Below the pieces are notes generated by a model. That model did no database searches, was not told where the DNA came from, and worked only from the letters and a program-made list of their open reading frames with translations. The position numbers were made by a program, and so were the translations under genes. Source: Larix kaempferi (lineage: Eukaryota; Streptophyta; Pinopsida; Pinales; Pinaceae). From it: a stretch of DNA of 64,000 nt. Shown piece by piece: positions 1-11,179 of the stretch; within the stretch, counting starts at the first letter, position 1, and each line of letters starts with the position of its first letter. The stretch covers positions 13,163,001 through 13,227,000 of the forward strand of contig BSBM01001719.1 of NCBI GenBank assembly GCA_027924585.1, written 5' to 3'.

Positions 1-720
1 CTAGCACAAGTCTTCTTCTCTGGATCATCATCAGCGAATCATCATCCTCGAATCATCGTCATCGTCACTGCTGTTGCTATCTCAATCAATCTCTGAATCT
101 ATTCGTCATAGGAAGTTCTACAGAGCCAGTCCTTTTTCATACTGGATGTAGGCCCACCACCTGCAGGTCTTCATCATCACTGGCCATACTGTGGAATCCT
201 CAGGACTTATTACGTGCGTCACAAAACCTCGAAAGAGCATCCCAGGCTGTTACGGGTACACAACTCCGACCTATAGGATCTCCCAGGATCTTTTACATGT
301 GACAGTCACAAAGCCTTAAAAGGGTGTCTTTCCAAGCAAGAACCCTAAAGAGCATCTGAGGCCTTTTTCATCCTGTCCATATCTCCAGGTCTGATTACAT
401 GTGACTCCTACCACAAAACCTTAAAAGGGTGTCTTGCCAAGCAAGAACCCTAAAGAACATCTGAGGCCTTTTTCATCCTGTCCAGATCTCCAAGTTTGAT
501 TACATGTGGTCATGGCAATGCCTCGAAAGAGCATCTGAGGCCTTTTTCATCCTGTCCAGATCTTCCAGGTCTACTTACATGCCATAGGACAATGCCTCGA
601 AAGAGCATCTGAGGCCTTTTTCATCCTGTCTAGATCTCCCAGGTCTACTTACATGTCCTCCCAGAGCAATGCCTCGAAAGAGTATCTGAGGCCTTTTTCA
701 TCCTGTCCAGATCTCCCAGG
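1..720. repeat. Tandem repeat block, units of 74-105 bp
   Basis: The phrase GAGGCCTTTTTCATCCTGTC recurs with its GCC at about 361, 466, 540, 614 and 691, giving spacings of 105, 74, 74 and 77 bp. Each unit also holds a GCCTCGAAAGAGCATCTGAG-like segment and a CAGGTCTACTTACATG-like segment. No gene is visible. The block lies between the end of the Copia pol frame at 1399 and the presumed 3' LTR left of the window, so it belongs to the 3' non-coding part of that element or to an insertion in it. Confidence 0.8.
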
Positions 721-899
721 TCTACTTACATGCTCATCTGCACAACCTGTCCACGGCCACAGAGTATCAACCTGATACTCACCATACATCATCCTGATCA
801 TCAACACTGCATCATCCTGCTGCATGTCATCTGGAGCAACATTCTGAAGCTCGTCATCCATGATCATCTCGATCATACAATGCATCCACCTGATGCATA

Positions 900-1300
900 C
901 ACAGTATCTGCCTGATACATATCATCATACATGATCTACCTGATCATACAATGTATCCACCTGATACATATAATACAAATACATGATCCACTTGATCATA
1001 CCTGATACATATCAACATACATGATCTACCTGATCATACAATGTATCCACCTGATACATCTACAGATACATACACATGATCCAACTGATCATATCCAACA
1101 TCCAACATGATGCGTATATACATATACACATAAATGATCCAACTGATCATATCCAGCATCCAACATGATGCGTACATACATATAAATGATCCAACTGATC
1201 ATATCCAACATCCAACATGATGCATACATACATACATATAAATGATCCAACTGATCATATCCAGCATCCAACATGATGCATACATACAGAGCAGTAACTG
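900..1300. repeat. Tandem repeats built on ATGATCCAACTGATCAT
   Basis: Short units containing ATGATCCAACTGATCAT begin near 1076, 1134, 1186 and 1242 (spacings 58, 52 and 56 bp). They are preceded by looser ATGATCTACCTGATCAT and ATGTATCCACCTGATACAT copies from about 900. The TGATCA core is itself a palindrome. The short reading frames across the block on both strands are repeat-encoded and not credible proteins. Confidence 0.75.
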
Positions 1301-1398
1301 GAGCATCGTCTTGATGCTCATCATCCAACGCTTATATCCACAGCCATGGAAGGATCCTCCTCTCACCATGCTTGGAATGGCTCCTGCAAATGTGTCCA

Positions 1399-3033
1399 TC
1401 ACTTCTTCCTCGAAGTGTCATCAATCTGAAGAACACCAAGCCTCTCTCCGAAGTACTCGAACTTCACTCTGGCTAGTGGTTTTGTCAGTATATCTGCAAC
1501 CTGCTCATCCGTCGCAACATACAGGAGCTTCACTGCTCCTCTTTGCACCATATCCCTGTTATAGTGATATTTGATCTCAATGTGTTTCGACCTGTCGTGG
1601 AACACCGGATTCTCAGACAGCTTCACACAACTCTGGTTGTCACAAAAGATACCAATAGCCTCCAGCGGAAGATCAAATAACTCAGACAGTAGCTTTCGGA
1701 GCCATACTGCCTCACAACTAGCCGAACATGCTGCAACATACTCTGCCTCGGCTGTACTCAGTGCTACGCAGGACTGCTTCCTGCTAAACCAAGAGATCAC
1801 ACCTGATCCCATACTGAAGCAGCACCCAGAAGTGCTCTTCCTATCTGCAGCACTGCCTGCCCATTCTGAATCAACATAACCCTGCAGGTTAAACTTTTGA
1901 TTCGCATCATACTTGAGCCCATAATCAACTGTACCCTTCAGATACCTCAGAATATGCTTTACAGCAACCAGGTGAACACCTCTCGGATCCGTCAGGAACT
2001 GGCTCAATGTGTTCACTGCAAAGCAAATATCTGGCCTTGTGTTCATCAGGTACATCAAGGACCCAATCATCTGACGATACACAGTAACATCAATCGGCTC
2101 AGATGAAGCATCACACAAAAGCTTCAGGTTCGATGCCATAGGTGTGGCCATGGCCTTGCAGTCCATCATCCCGAACCTCTTTAGGATCTCTATTGCATAC
2201 TTTCCTTGTCCAAGGAAGATACCATCTGTACTCTTCCACACCTCCATGCCTAGAAAATAGTGCATCATCCCCAAGTCCGTCATCTCGAACTCGGCAGCAA
2301 GCTTCCTCTTGGTATCAACAATCAAACTATCATTACCTGTAACAAACAGGTCATCCACGTACAGGAGTAGTATCACAGGATTGCCTTCCTCAACCTTGTA
2401 GTAAAGGTTGGAATCCGCTTTACTCTTGGTAAAGCCCAAACTGGATAGAAAACTGTCCATCCTACCATACCAAGTCCTAGGAGCTTGCTTCAAGCCATAC
2501 AAGGCTTTCTTCAACTTGCACACATATGACTTCCTATCATGTGTCTCGAAACCAAGTGGCTGCTCCACATACACTTCCTGCTCGACTACACCATTCAAGA
2601 AAGCAGTCTTGACATCCATCAGGTGTATCTTCCATTTCATCACTGAAGCCAGAGCAAGTACTGATCTAATGGAAGTGTATTTGGCTACAGGAGCAAAAGT
2701 TTCTTCATAGTCGATTCCTTCTTTTTGTGAGAAGCCACGAGCTGCAAATCTCGCTTTGTATTTCTCTATGTTGCCATCTGCAGCATGCTTAATCTTGTAG
2801 ATCCATTTGGAAGTCACAACAGACTTCCCTTCAGGTCTTGGGACCACATCCCAAACATCATTCTTCATGATCGACTGGTACTTCTCGATCATGGCATACT
2901 TCCCTAATCCTGGGAACTTCAATATCTTCAGTAGATAACTTTGTTGCTGGAACAAATGTTGTAGTCCTTCTTTTGTAGGTGATGGTATACGATCTTTCCT
3001 ACAAAACAAGTTAAATTGCATGATTAGAAACAT
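1399..3033 (-). CDS. Copia reverse transcriptase-RNase H polyprotein segment
   Basis: An uninterrupted 544-residue frame holds the Copia RT and RNase H domains. RT begins around residue 50 (NDVWDVVPRPEGKSVVTSKW) and continues through MDVKTAFLNG and ALYGLKQAPR to the catalytic YVDD in LLLYVDDLFVTGND. The RNase H part shows SEWAGSAADRKSTSG, ALSTAEAEY and CDNQSC, and ends in the family's usual ILTKPL tail. These domains copy element RNA into DNA. The listed ATG is probably not the true start: a splice-acceptor-like TTGTTTTGTAG lies just inside it, and a whole element would enter from integrase. No gag, protease or integrase is recognisable upstream, so the frame is intact but the polyprotein is not. 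Domain identity is certain; ability to function is not. Confidence 0.95.
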   Translation of the reverse strand: MFLIMQFNLFCRKDRIPSPTKEGLQHLFQQQSYLLKILKFPGLGKYAMIEKYQSIMKNDVWDVVPRPEGKSVVTSKWIYKIKHAADGNIEKYKARFAARGFSQKEGIDYEETFAPVAKYTSIRSVLALASVMKWKIHLMDVKTAFLNGVVEQEVYVEQPLGFETHDRKSYVCKLKKALYGLKQAPRTWYGRMDSFLSSLGFTKSKADSNLYYKVEEGNPVILLLYVDDLFVTGNDSLIVDTKRKLAAEFEMTDLGMMHYFLGMEVWKSTDGIFLGQGKYAIEILKRFGMMDCKAMATPMASNLKLLCDASSEPIDVTVYRQMIGSLMYLMNTRPDICFAVNTLSQFLTDPRGVHLVAVKHILRYLKGTVDYGLKYDANQKFNLQGYVDSEWAGSAADRKSTSGCCFSMGSGVISWFSRKQSCVALSTAEAEYVAACSASCEAVWLRKLLSELFDLPLEAIGIFCDNQSCVKLSENPVFHDRSKHIEIKYHYNRDMVQRGAVKLLYVATDEQVADILTKPLARVKFEYFGERLGVLQIDDTSRKK

Positions 3034-5710
3034 CTCATAGTTTTCAGAACAAATTCTTACACATAAAGAAATATGTCATACAGTCATGCAATTATTTTAG
3101 CCAATGCTTCAATACAACATTCATCCATATCCTGTAACTTTCTAGATGCTTTCCAATCTCTACCAGAACATTGTTAAGAGTTTGCACTACTCCCAACATG
3201 TTAGCAAAGAGGTTTCATTCTAGATAAGTAGCAATGGAATGTTGTACAGTGCCATAGGCCACTTACCCATCACATGCATATTAGTAGTATACTGTTCATT
3301 AATGGAATTATTCTAATATGCATAATACACAACCTAAGTCTAGGAACATAAGCATATACATCATTGAACAACATTATTTAAACAAACAAATATGTAAGAA
3401 ATGACAATTCAAATACTTATCTTTGTTTGGTTGTTGGGTGGACTCCCTCTGAATCTTTGCAACTCCATTCTGATGTGGATTGTGAGAAGTGGTCGACTCC
3501 CTCTGAATATCTGCATCCTTGCAGAAACTACTGGAGTGTGCTCCCTCTTGATCTTTGCTTCCTGGATTAGCTGTCCTTGAACTTATATCCATCCTCGATC
3601 ACTATGCATGCTTACAAGTATCATTATTGTGATATCCTCGAGATCTCATACATAATCATACATTTATTAGTATATTCTCAATACTATCAAAACACAATAA
3701 TCTTAAGCATGTATAGTTATGATCATTTCAAACAGGAATAATAAGCATTAGTATTCAAGGACTCTTATGGTTAGTCAAGTCATAAATTAAAGTAAGAAAC
3801 ATAATATGCCTAAACCCATGATTACTCAAACCTATACTTTCATGACTCTTCTGATTAGTCATATCATCAATTAAGGTAAGAAACATAATATGCATACACC
3901 CATGATTATTCAAACCTATGAATAATCATTATCAATCATGCCATGTATACTTATATAAGAGATCCTATCACAAGGTAGGATTCTAACTTTATATAGGAAA
4001 AACATACCTGGATTAGTATGTTAGCTAGTTATGTCTAACATACCCATGATGTCTTCTTGTTCTCTCCAATGACTTGTGCTAGTAATCTGCATATCTCATA
4101 AGTTAACCATTATAGAACCAAGCTATACATACCTCGTAAATAAATCTTCTAAGTGATCCATGACAATGGATGAATCTTTGTCTTCATGTCACCATGATCA
4201 TATGTTCTTGAACTAGAACATGATTTGTCTTTCTTGGTGTACCTTTCATGTTCGCGAACAACATAAACCTCAAACAACACCATAATGCATTAGTACAATC
4301 ATAAGTGTCAACACCCTAATCAATGAATATCTTCTATCATGCATTCATAATTTTATTAAGGTGATCAAGATTGTACTAACCGTAATAATATGAAGACAAA
4401 CATACCATAAACTTAATCATGAACAAATCTCGAAACATACCTGGATAAGTCATACCTGTCGAGATTGCTTGTAATTTTCTTATGGAAGGCCTTAGCCTCA
4501 TCTCCCTCTGAAACAGGAACTTCTTCACTTATGCAGGTGACCAATCCATTTTCTTCTAGGATTAACCCAATCCACTTGATTTGCAGAAATTGGATTTGGA
4601 GCTGGATTAGGGTTTGTCAGAGAAACCCTAAAAATTCAAACTTCTAAAAGGATGGAAAGATGCGCTTTTCTGAGCTGGTCAAGCTGGTATACTCAGAATT
4701 TGAAAACTGCAAAGTTTCACCCCTCAAAATTGCCTTTTAGTTTTCCGGATTCACTAGGGAGGACCTTGAATTAGGGTTTGAAATTCCCGGAGCTTCACCC
4801 AACCAAAAAGTTTGATTCAAAGCTCTAAGCTTCTTTTTTTCTGAGGATCTTCCAGCAGTGGTCACAGATTTCCAAAATTCCAACTTTTGCAGAAGCTTTA
4901 ATTTTCCATCTTTTCGATCAAAGTCCCGAACTGGGGTTTGATCAAGCCCGGCCTTCTTCCCAACCAAAAAATCTGATCTTGGTCTCTAAATTTCGATTTT
5001 GATGAGTAGCATCCAGCCGTGGTCGCCGATTACAAAAATTCCAACTTTCTCCAAAACCCTAAATTCCCGAAGCCATGAATGAAGGTGCTAAAAAATAATT
5101 ATGTTTTAATAGAAATATGCACCTGATTGTTTCCGGTGTAACTCCGAACTTTCCGATCCACGGGGTCTGAAAATTTTTCCTGTGGTAGCTTGACCTGTCA
5201 TCTTTCCAACCCCACAGGTCTGACCTCAATTGGATTATCTGAGAGGGAGTTATGCCAAGTGTCGCAATGTGACCTGTTTATGGGATAAAACAGGAGAGTG
5301 AACTTGTACGGCGTGCCACATGTCATTGGTTAAGTTTCGACCTCTGAAAAAGTTACCTGAGAAAGTACAGTCCGTGCACTACCTGTCACTTTTTACGAAA
5401 TTTCATTTGGAGCTTCCTGGCCCAAGTTATGACATTTTTTCCTAGGTCACCTGTTTATGACTCAAATCTAGAAGAGGCAGAAACCCTAGATTGTACAGAT
5501 CATAAAACACAAAGTACAATGAATTAGAAGTTGTCCTTTGGACACAAGGTACATGGGGATCTGATCTTCGACCTGTAAAAGTTTCAGATTCGAAAACTTC
5601 GCAAAAATGGATTTATAGCGAAATTTCTACGATAACTGGTTTTTGCTATATCAAGCCCTAGCATCGTAAGTGCAACGAGTGTCATAAATGCCATACCATG
5701 CCTTCTTTCA
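3034..5710 (-). other. Copia internal region without recognisable gag, protease or integrase
   Basis: Between the RT frame and the primer-binding site, a complete Copia element would encode gag, protease and integrase. I see none of their motifs. The longest minus-strand frame, 3374-3592 (72 residues), repeats an IQREST motif and has no known domain. The stretch holds an 84-bp direct duplication (about 3755-3838 and 3839-3922, sharing GTAAGAAACATAATATGC). Between about 4740 and 5080 are degenerate repeats with TGGTC(A/G)C(A/C)GATT and AAAATTCCAACTTT phrases. Either the coding part was replaced by other sequence, or this is a non-autonomous derivative that kept RT-RNase H. Confidence 0.6.
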
Positions 5711-5727
5711 GGCTAGCTCTGATACCA
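5711..5727 (-). other. Copia primer-binding site (initiator Met-tRNA)
   Basis: On the minus strand this reads TGGTATCAGAGCTAGCC, the standard plant Copia primer-binding site complementary to the 3' end of initiator Met-tRNA. It directly abuts the LTR end TTAACA, which fixes the 5' end of this minus-strand element at the right and ties the LTR at 5728-6323 to the RT frame at 1399-3033. Confidence 0.9.
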
Positions 5728-6323
5728 TGTTAATTTTTCAGAATTTGCTTCAATCTGATCTAGAATCTTAACTGAGAGAACATGTACAGCATATCTACAG
5801 CATATTAATCATGGACACAATAATGCAAGCACACAAGAGACACAGAGTTTACTTGGGGAAAACCATAAAGGTGAAAAACCCCAATAACTTCCTAAGAGAT
5901 AGATAGAGCAATGATACAACCCAAGCATAAGAGATAGACATCTCCTAGCAGCAGCTTCTCCTCCTCCACAAGTGTACCACTCTCCAAAGAGTGTGTGAGA
6001 ATAGAATGATAAAATAGAGTGCCTCCCGCACTCTATTTATACTTGACTTGACTTGCCTAATAACCTTTACTAAGTTGGCCTCAACTTAACCACATAACAC
6101 AATGCTGACTGGGCCGACACCCAATAGGGTGGTCTAATAACCCTTCGACCCACATGACTTATACAGCATCGACCCCATCAAGGTGGTCTAATAACCCATC
6201 AAGTATAAGTTACGACACTTACAATATAAATGACGATACTTCCGTATAGAGGAATAATAACATTTCTATAGGAATACAATATACATGGATGAAATACATT
6301 TCGAAGTTACATATACATCAACA
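5728..6323 (-). mobile_element. Copia 5' LTR (596 bp)
   Basis: Bounded by TGTTAAT and TCAACA, so it has a short TGTT/AACA terminal inverted repeat, and it is adjacent to the primer-binding site. On the minus strand a TATAAATA box (plus 6034-6041) lies just upstream of an 8-bp perfect stem-loop (6015-6022 pairing with 6028-6035), a plausible R-region start. The partner 3' LTR is not in the window. The next bases, AGTTT, should be one copy of the 5-bp target duplication; the other copy is out of view. The insertion interrupts the 1.6-kb repeat that continues at 6324. Confidence 0.85.
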
Positions 6324-7940
6324 AGTTTGACCATGGTCATTCTTGGGATCCGTGATGAGATGGACCACTTATGCTTTATGATGTTGATCTATGGTCTCAC
6401 ATGCACCTGTTGATGATTCCATATGTTTGACACATGCTCCAGATGATGATTGATGCAGTTGGTCATTTTTATTATTATTTCAAGATCATCATATTTTACA
6501 TTGTTCATGTATGGTGGACCTTACAAATGATTCTACAGGTTATCATGAGGTGTATGAGTACTCATCTCTAGTGGATTTGGTCTTCTGGATCCATTGAGAC
6601 ACTTATCTTTTAGTTTTAGGCACTCCTGGGCATGATATAGCAGTTTTCCACCTGTTGATCAGTTTGGGCATGCTGATGAGGGCTGTCTAGCAGGAGCATT
6701 GGAGGCAAGTCGTTGCCTAGGGCGTTACAGAGGAAGGGGGTGGTCCAGCCACTTGTTTTTACCATATTACCCCCCCTTCCAGACATGATGGTACACTCAG
6801 TTTGACAACGCAGTCACCCTAGAGGTAGTTTTGGGCGGTTTCAGGGTTTTCAAGAGGATTAAAAAATGGAATAAAAGGGTCATTGAGGAATTCGATTTGG
6901 GAAATTGAGGCAAGGTTTTGGCACTTGGCTTGCTCAAAGGTCATCCATGGTGTATCCCCCTTCTTCTAGATCAGTTGGCATTAGTTAGTGGCGTCCACAT
7001 GGGCTACAAGAGCACTTTTATTGCATATCTCTCTCTGATAATGGGGACAAGATTTGATCATTTGTATACTTGGACATGTCATTGAGTCATATTTTATATT
7101 ATTGTGCCATGGGGACATGCTAGTGAAGGGGAATAATACTTCCTAGCCCCACCATGTGCTCCTAGTCACTTGTCCAGGTCTTATGTTGTGGCTCCTATGT
7201 TATTAACCACCCCCATGTATGACGTCACCCTTCCTAGACGCTTTTTAGTCATGACGTCATCCTCTATTTGAGTGATCCATGTCTATTGTTATGTTAGCTC
7301 ATCTTAGCGGTTGATTACATTGTTATATCTTTTGATCTCAACCACTAGTTTTCAAAGTGGTTTAGCGTTTTGGTCTTTCTCTCCTACAAAAGGAGGAGAC
7401 CCCCTCATTGTAAAGGCATCTAGAGATTTTTGGCTCTTGGCTATTGGAATAAAATATTTTTCTTGGGCATCTTGGATCATGGAGTTGAATGTTTGTTTGT
7501 GGTGATTGTAAATGCTTCTTCCTCTGCACTGACAGACATTGGTGGCCATCTTGGATTTTATCTTCACTAACACGATTTGCAGGCAAAGAGAACGTTTTGG
7601 AGGAGTGCGTATTGTTGGGGAGGCCTACCCTACTATCTTCATCAAGACGTTTTGGGTCTACAGGGAGTTGTTTTGTCTTTGCACCAACAATTTCATGTTT
7701 ACTCATCTTTTGTTTGCATCTACCTCCATTTCTCTTGATTGATTGATCTTTGTGTCCTTGGTTGACAGGAAGAGGAGGGCGAATTGGTTGAAGGGGGCAA
7801 AACGCATAGCAAGAAGGGCTTCATCAAGTTTGGCATTTGATCTTTATGGGAAGTAATCCTCGTCACAAGCTACATTCTTCTTCATTTTCTAGGTACGCTT
7901 AAGGAGGTATGTTATTCTTCTACCTTGTCCATCTATTCTC
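6324..7940 (+). mobile_element. LTR-like 1.6-kb direct repeat, copy 1 (5' end cut by Copia)
   Basis: Aligns base for base over most of its length with 9542-11170. It starts at AGTTTGACCATGGTCATTC, directly after the Copia LTR. Copy 2 continues further left (CTAGTCAAACATAGTTTGACC), so the Copia element landed inside copy 1. It carries two TGACGTCA palindromes at 7220-7227 and 7252-7259 and a GGAATAAAAT polyadenylation-like signal near 7447. The TATA box of copy 2 is replaced here by CTACAAAAGG. No protein is supported. It is probably an LTR of a non-autonomous element, though I could not find clean TG...CA ends or a primer-binding site. Confidence 0.6.
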
Positions 7941-9541
7941 TTAGATCTACAAACTCTCTGTTATCACACCATAGTAGCTGGGCTACTATTCTTGCTGAGC
8001 ATATATCTGCACTTTTCAGAGCTTCATTTTTTACAGAGATCAACTATGATGAGCATATTTATTTATGATCACTTACAGATCAGAGAAGTATATATCAGAC
8101 ATTGAGTAGACCTTGTGCCAAGGCTGAGCCTTGAGAGCTTAGATTTGATGACCGATATGACCTTTTGTTCCATACAGTTTCAGTTCAGTGCCTAGAGTTC
8201 TGGATGTTATTATTGCAGCAGTGTTTTAGTTGGTTTTGGATGATGATTATTTATATGCAGTGATATGACCATTGGACTTATGATTGTTTTCATGGATTAT
8301 TATCTTGTTGTTTTAGCCATCTTCATAGCATTGACTTGGTATATAACTCATGATGTGGCAGTATTACTTAATAAATGAAATGAAATATCTTGGTTGTATA
8401 ATTTTAAATATAGAATTGGATGTATTACTTGCACTTAAAGGTTCACTAACTATACCCATTGGTTTCACTACCCTCCTTGAGCATGAACATGGTCTTTCAT
8501 GACATTTATGTCTGCTGGCTTAAGCTTCACCTTCACTTGAGTCCATCCATCCATGACCTTCCCTATTTTTGGCTTTCACCCTGATTTTCCTTTTCTACTA
8601 TTGATATGGAGGACTTCCCCTTTTCTACCGTTGTGTTGGATTGCATGCATGTTTGTTTTGTGTCTCGGCTCTGAGTTGGTGACAGAACTTGCCTTTGGTG
8701 AGTTGGATTTTATGCCTAGATCATTCTAGTCGATTGCCCCAATGTGTGACTTAGCGGGGAATTCCCTCTAGTCACATGAGATGTTGTTGGCTAAAACCTG
8801 AAGGACTTGTACAATTTATTATTGGAAATCTCTTATGAAAGCCTATGAACTTGAAATTCTAGAATGTGTTTTTCAACACACGATGACTAAAGGCTAAAGC
8901 AATGAATTGCTAAAATAACCCACGAAGGGTATAGAAAGGTCTAAACAACAATGGTTAAAAAAAATGCTATATCTAAATATTGCTGACCTCATAAATGTAA
9001 ATATGCCCCGGATGCAAGTTGCGATTAGTTGTGCTTTTTAGCGCATATGAAATCCCAGGGGGGTCATATAGGCCAAAATGGCCATGGAAACTAAATGAAT
9101 GATCCTGATGAACTTGGATCAACTTGATATAGACATGATGCCAAGATTGAATAAGCACTCTCTAAACAACTTACCCATTTGTGAGGCACTGCCATTTCCT
9201 TTGTTATCTTGTCCAGCACAGTGTGTAGCTCCCCTCTTTCCCCGTCCAAAGTATCTCTTAGTTGAATTGGTCAAGTCATCCCTTTGTCCTAACCTTGTTC
9301 TTAGCCTTCACCCTATCCTAGCAGTTAGACCATGTCCATTGGTGAGTAAGTCTTTAAAGCTTTGGTGCAAGTAAATTATAAATAACATTAAATATCTATG
9401 TATTAACTGCCACTTGATTGATGTTTATACTTGAAGTAAAGCTGTGAATATGGTTAAAGGAACATGTCTTGATCATTTGTTATGATCTAGTCCTTGGTTG
9501 TATTTTGACCTAGTCAAACATATTTTGACCTAGTCAAACAT
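7941..9541. other. 1.6-kb spacer between the two LTR-like repeats
   Basis: No credible reading frame, domain or RNA gene is visible. If the flanking repeats are LTRs, this would be the short internal region of a non-autonomous element. Just before copy 2 is a 23-bp near-tandem repeat, TTTGACCTAGTCAAACAT-like, at about 9505-9550. Confidence 0.5.
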
Positions 9542-11170
9542 AGTTTGACCATGGTCATTCTTGGGATCCGTGATGAGATGGACCACTTGTGCTTTATGAT
9601 GTTGATTTATGGTCCCACATGCACCTATTGATGATTCCATATGTTGGATATATGTTCCAGATGATGATTGATGCAGTTGGTCAGTCTTATTATTATTTCC
9701 AGATCATCATATTTTACATTGTCCGGGTATGGTGGACCCTACAGATGACCCCCACAGGTTATCATGAGGTGTATGAGACTATGAGTACTCATCTCTAGTG
9801 GATTTGGGTCGTCTGGATCCATTGAGACACTTATCTTTTAGTTCCGGGCACTCCTGGGCATGATAGCAGCAGTTATCCACCTGTTGACCAGTTTTGGCAT
9901 GCTGATCCAGCTTGTCTAGCAGGGGCATTGGAGGCCAGTCGTTTCCTAGGGCGCTACAAAGGAAGGGGGTGGTCCAACCAATTTTTTTACCATTATACCC
10001 CCCTTCCAGACAGCCTGGTACACTCAGTTTGATAGCGCAGGCACCTTGGATGGCAGTTTTGGGCATTTTTAGGGTTTTCAGGAGGATTAAAAAATAGAAT
10101 AAAAAGGTCATTGAGGAATTCGATTTGGGAAATTGAGGCAAGGTTTTGGCACTTGGTCTGTTCAGAGGTCATCCATGGTGTATCCCTCTTCTTCCAGATC
10201 AGTTGGCATCAGTCAGTGGGGTCCACAGTGGCTACAAGAGGTCTTTTACTGCATCTCTCTCTCAGATTATGGGGAACGGATTTCATCATTTGTGTACTTG
10301 GACATGTCATAGACTTATATTTTATATTATTGTGCCATGGGGACATGCTAGTGAAGGAGATTAATGCCTCCTAGCCCCACCATGTGCTTTTAGTGACTTG
10401 TCTAGGTTTTATTGTTGTGGCACATGTGTTATTAGCCACCCCCATGTATGACGTCACCCTCATTGAGCACTTTAGGCTATGACGTCATCACTTAGTTGAG
10501 TGATCCATGTCTTATATTGTATTGGCTCATCTTAGCCGTTGATTAGATTGTTATATCTTTTGATCTCAACCACTAGTTTTCAAAAGTGGTTTAGGGTTTT
10601 GGTCTTTCTCTCCTATATAAGGAGGAGACCCCCTCATTGTAAAAACTATCTAGAGATTTTTGGCTCTTGGTTATTGGAATAAAATCTATCTTTTGGAGTA
10701 AATGCTTGTATCTTGGAGTGGATGTTGGTTGTTATGATTGTAAATGCTTTTGTCCATTGCACATGAGGATATCTTGTAGCTATCTTGCATCTTTTTCCAT
10801 ACTTTTGATTTACAGGTGGAGAAGACGTCTTGGGAGGAATGCACATTGGTGGGGAGGCTTGCCCTGCAACTTCTTTCCAAATCGTGGATCAAACAGGGAG
10901 TGGTTTTGTCTTTGTACCAATCATTCTTTGTCATCTATTTCTTGCTTGTATCTACCCTCATTCTATTTGATTGATTGATGCTTTGTCTCCTTGGTTTGAC
11001 AGGTATAGAGGGGCACATGTGTGGGCTTGGACAAGTCCTTTTGGCAAGAGGGCTTCAAAATCTTCCATTTGATCTTTGGCAAAGTAATCCTCATCTCAAC
11101 TAGCATTCATCTCATTATCCAGGTATGCTCTAAAGGTTAGTATTTTTCCTCCTTGGCTTATCCATGGTTT
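9542..11170 (+). mobile_element. LTR-like 1.6-kb direct repeat, copy 2
   Basis: Second copy of the repeat at 6324-7940, starting 3,218 bp further on. It keeps a full promoter-like order: two TGACGTCA sites, then TATATAA at 10614-10620, then CCCCCTCATTGTAA around a likely start site, then a GGAATAAAAT signal near 10675. That order (U3, TATA, R, polyadenylation signal, U5) is what an LTR would show. The similarity fades near the GTTTGACAG and CCAGGTATGCTCTAAAGG segments. The short reading frames inside are not supported as proteins. Confidence 0.6.
10449..10620 (+). promoter_or_regulatory. LTR promoter with paired TGACGTCA sites and TATA box
   Basis: Two perfect TGACGTCA palindromes (10449-10456 and 10480-10487) lie about 130 bp upstream of TATATAA (10614-10620). 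TGACGTCA is the palindromic ACGT-core target of plant bZIP factors of the TGA and C-box classes. The equivalent pair in copy 1 is at 7220-7227 and 7252-7259 with nearly the same spacing (32 versus 31 bp), so the pair is conserved while nearby sequence varies. Binding is inferred from the motif only. Confidence 0.55.
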
Positions 11171-11179
11171 CTAGATCAT

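Noticed and set aside
1-1300. CRISPR-like array of repeats and spacers
   Set aside because: Units are adjacent diverged tandem copies with irregular length, no unique spacers of constant size, and the DNA is plant nuclear.
1242-2710. Plus-strand frames antisense to the Copia RT
   Set aside because: Shadows of the minus-strand RT-RNase H gene, with no domain of their own.
7311-7746. Overlapping frames of 64-114 residues in the first LTR-like repeat
   Set aside because: They are not conserved in the second copy, as expected for non-coding LTR sequence.
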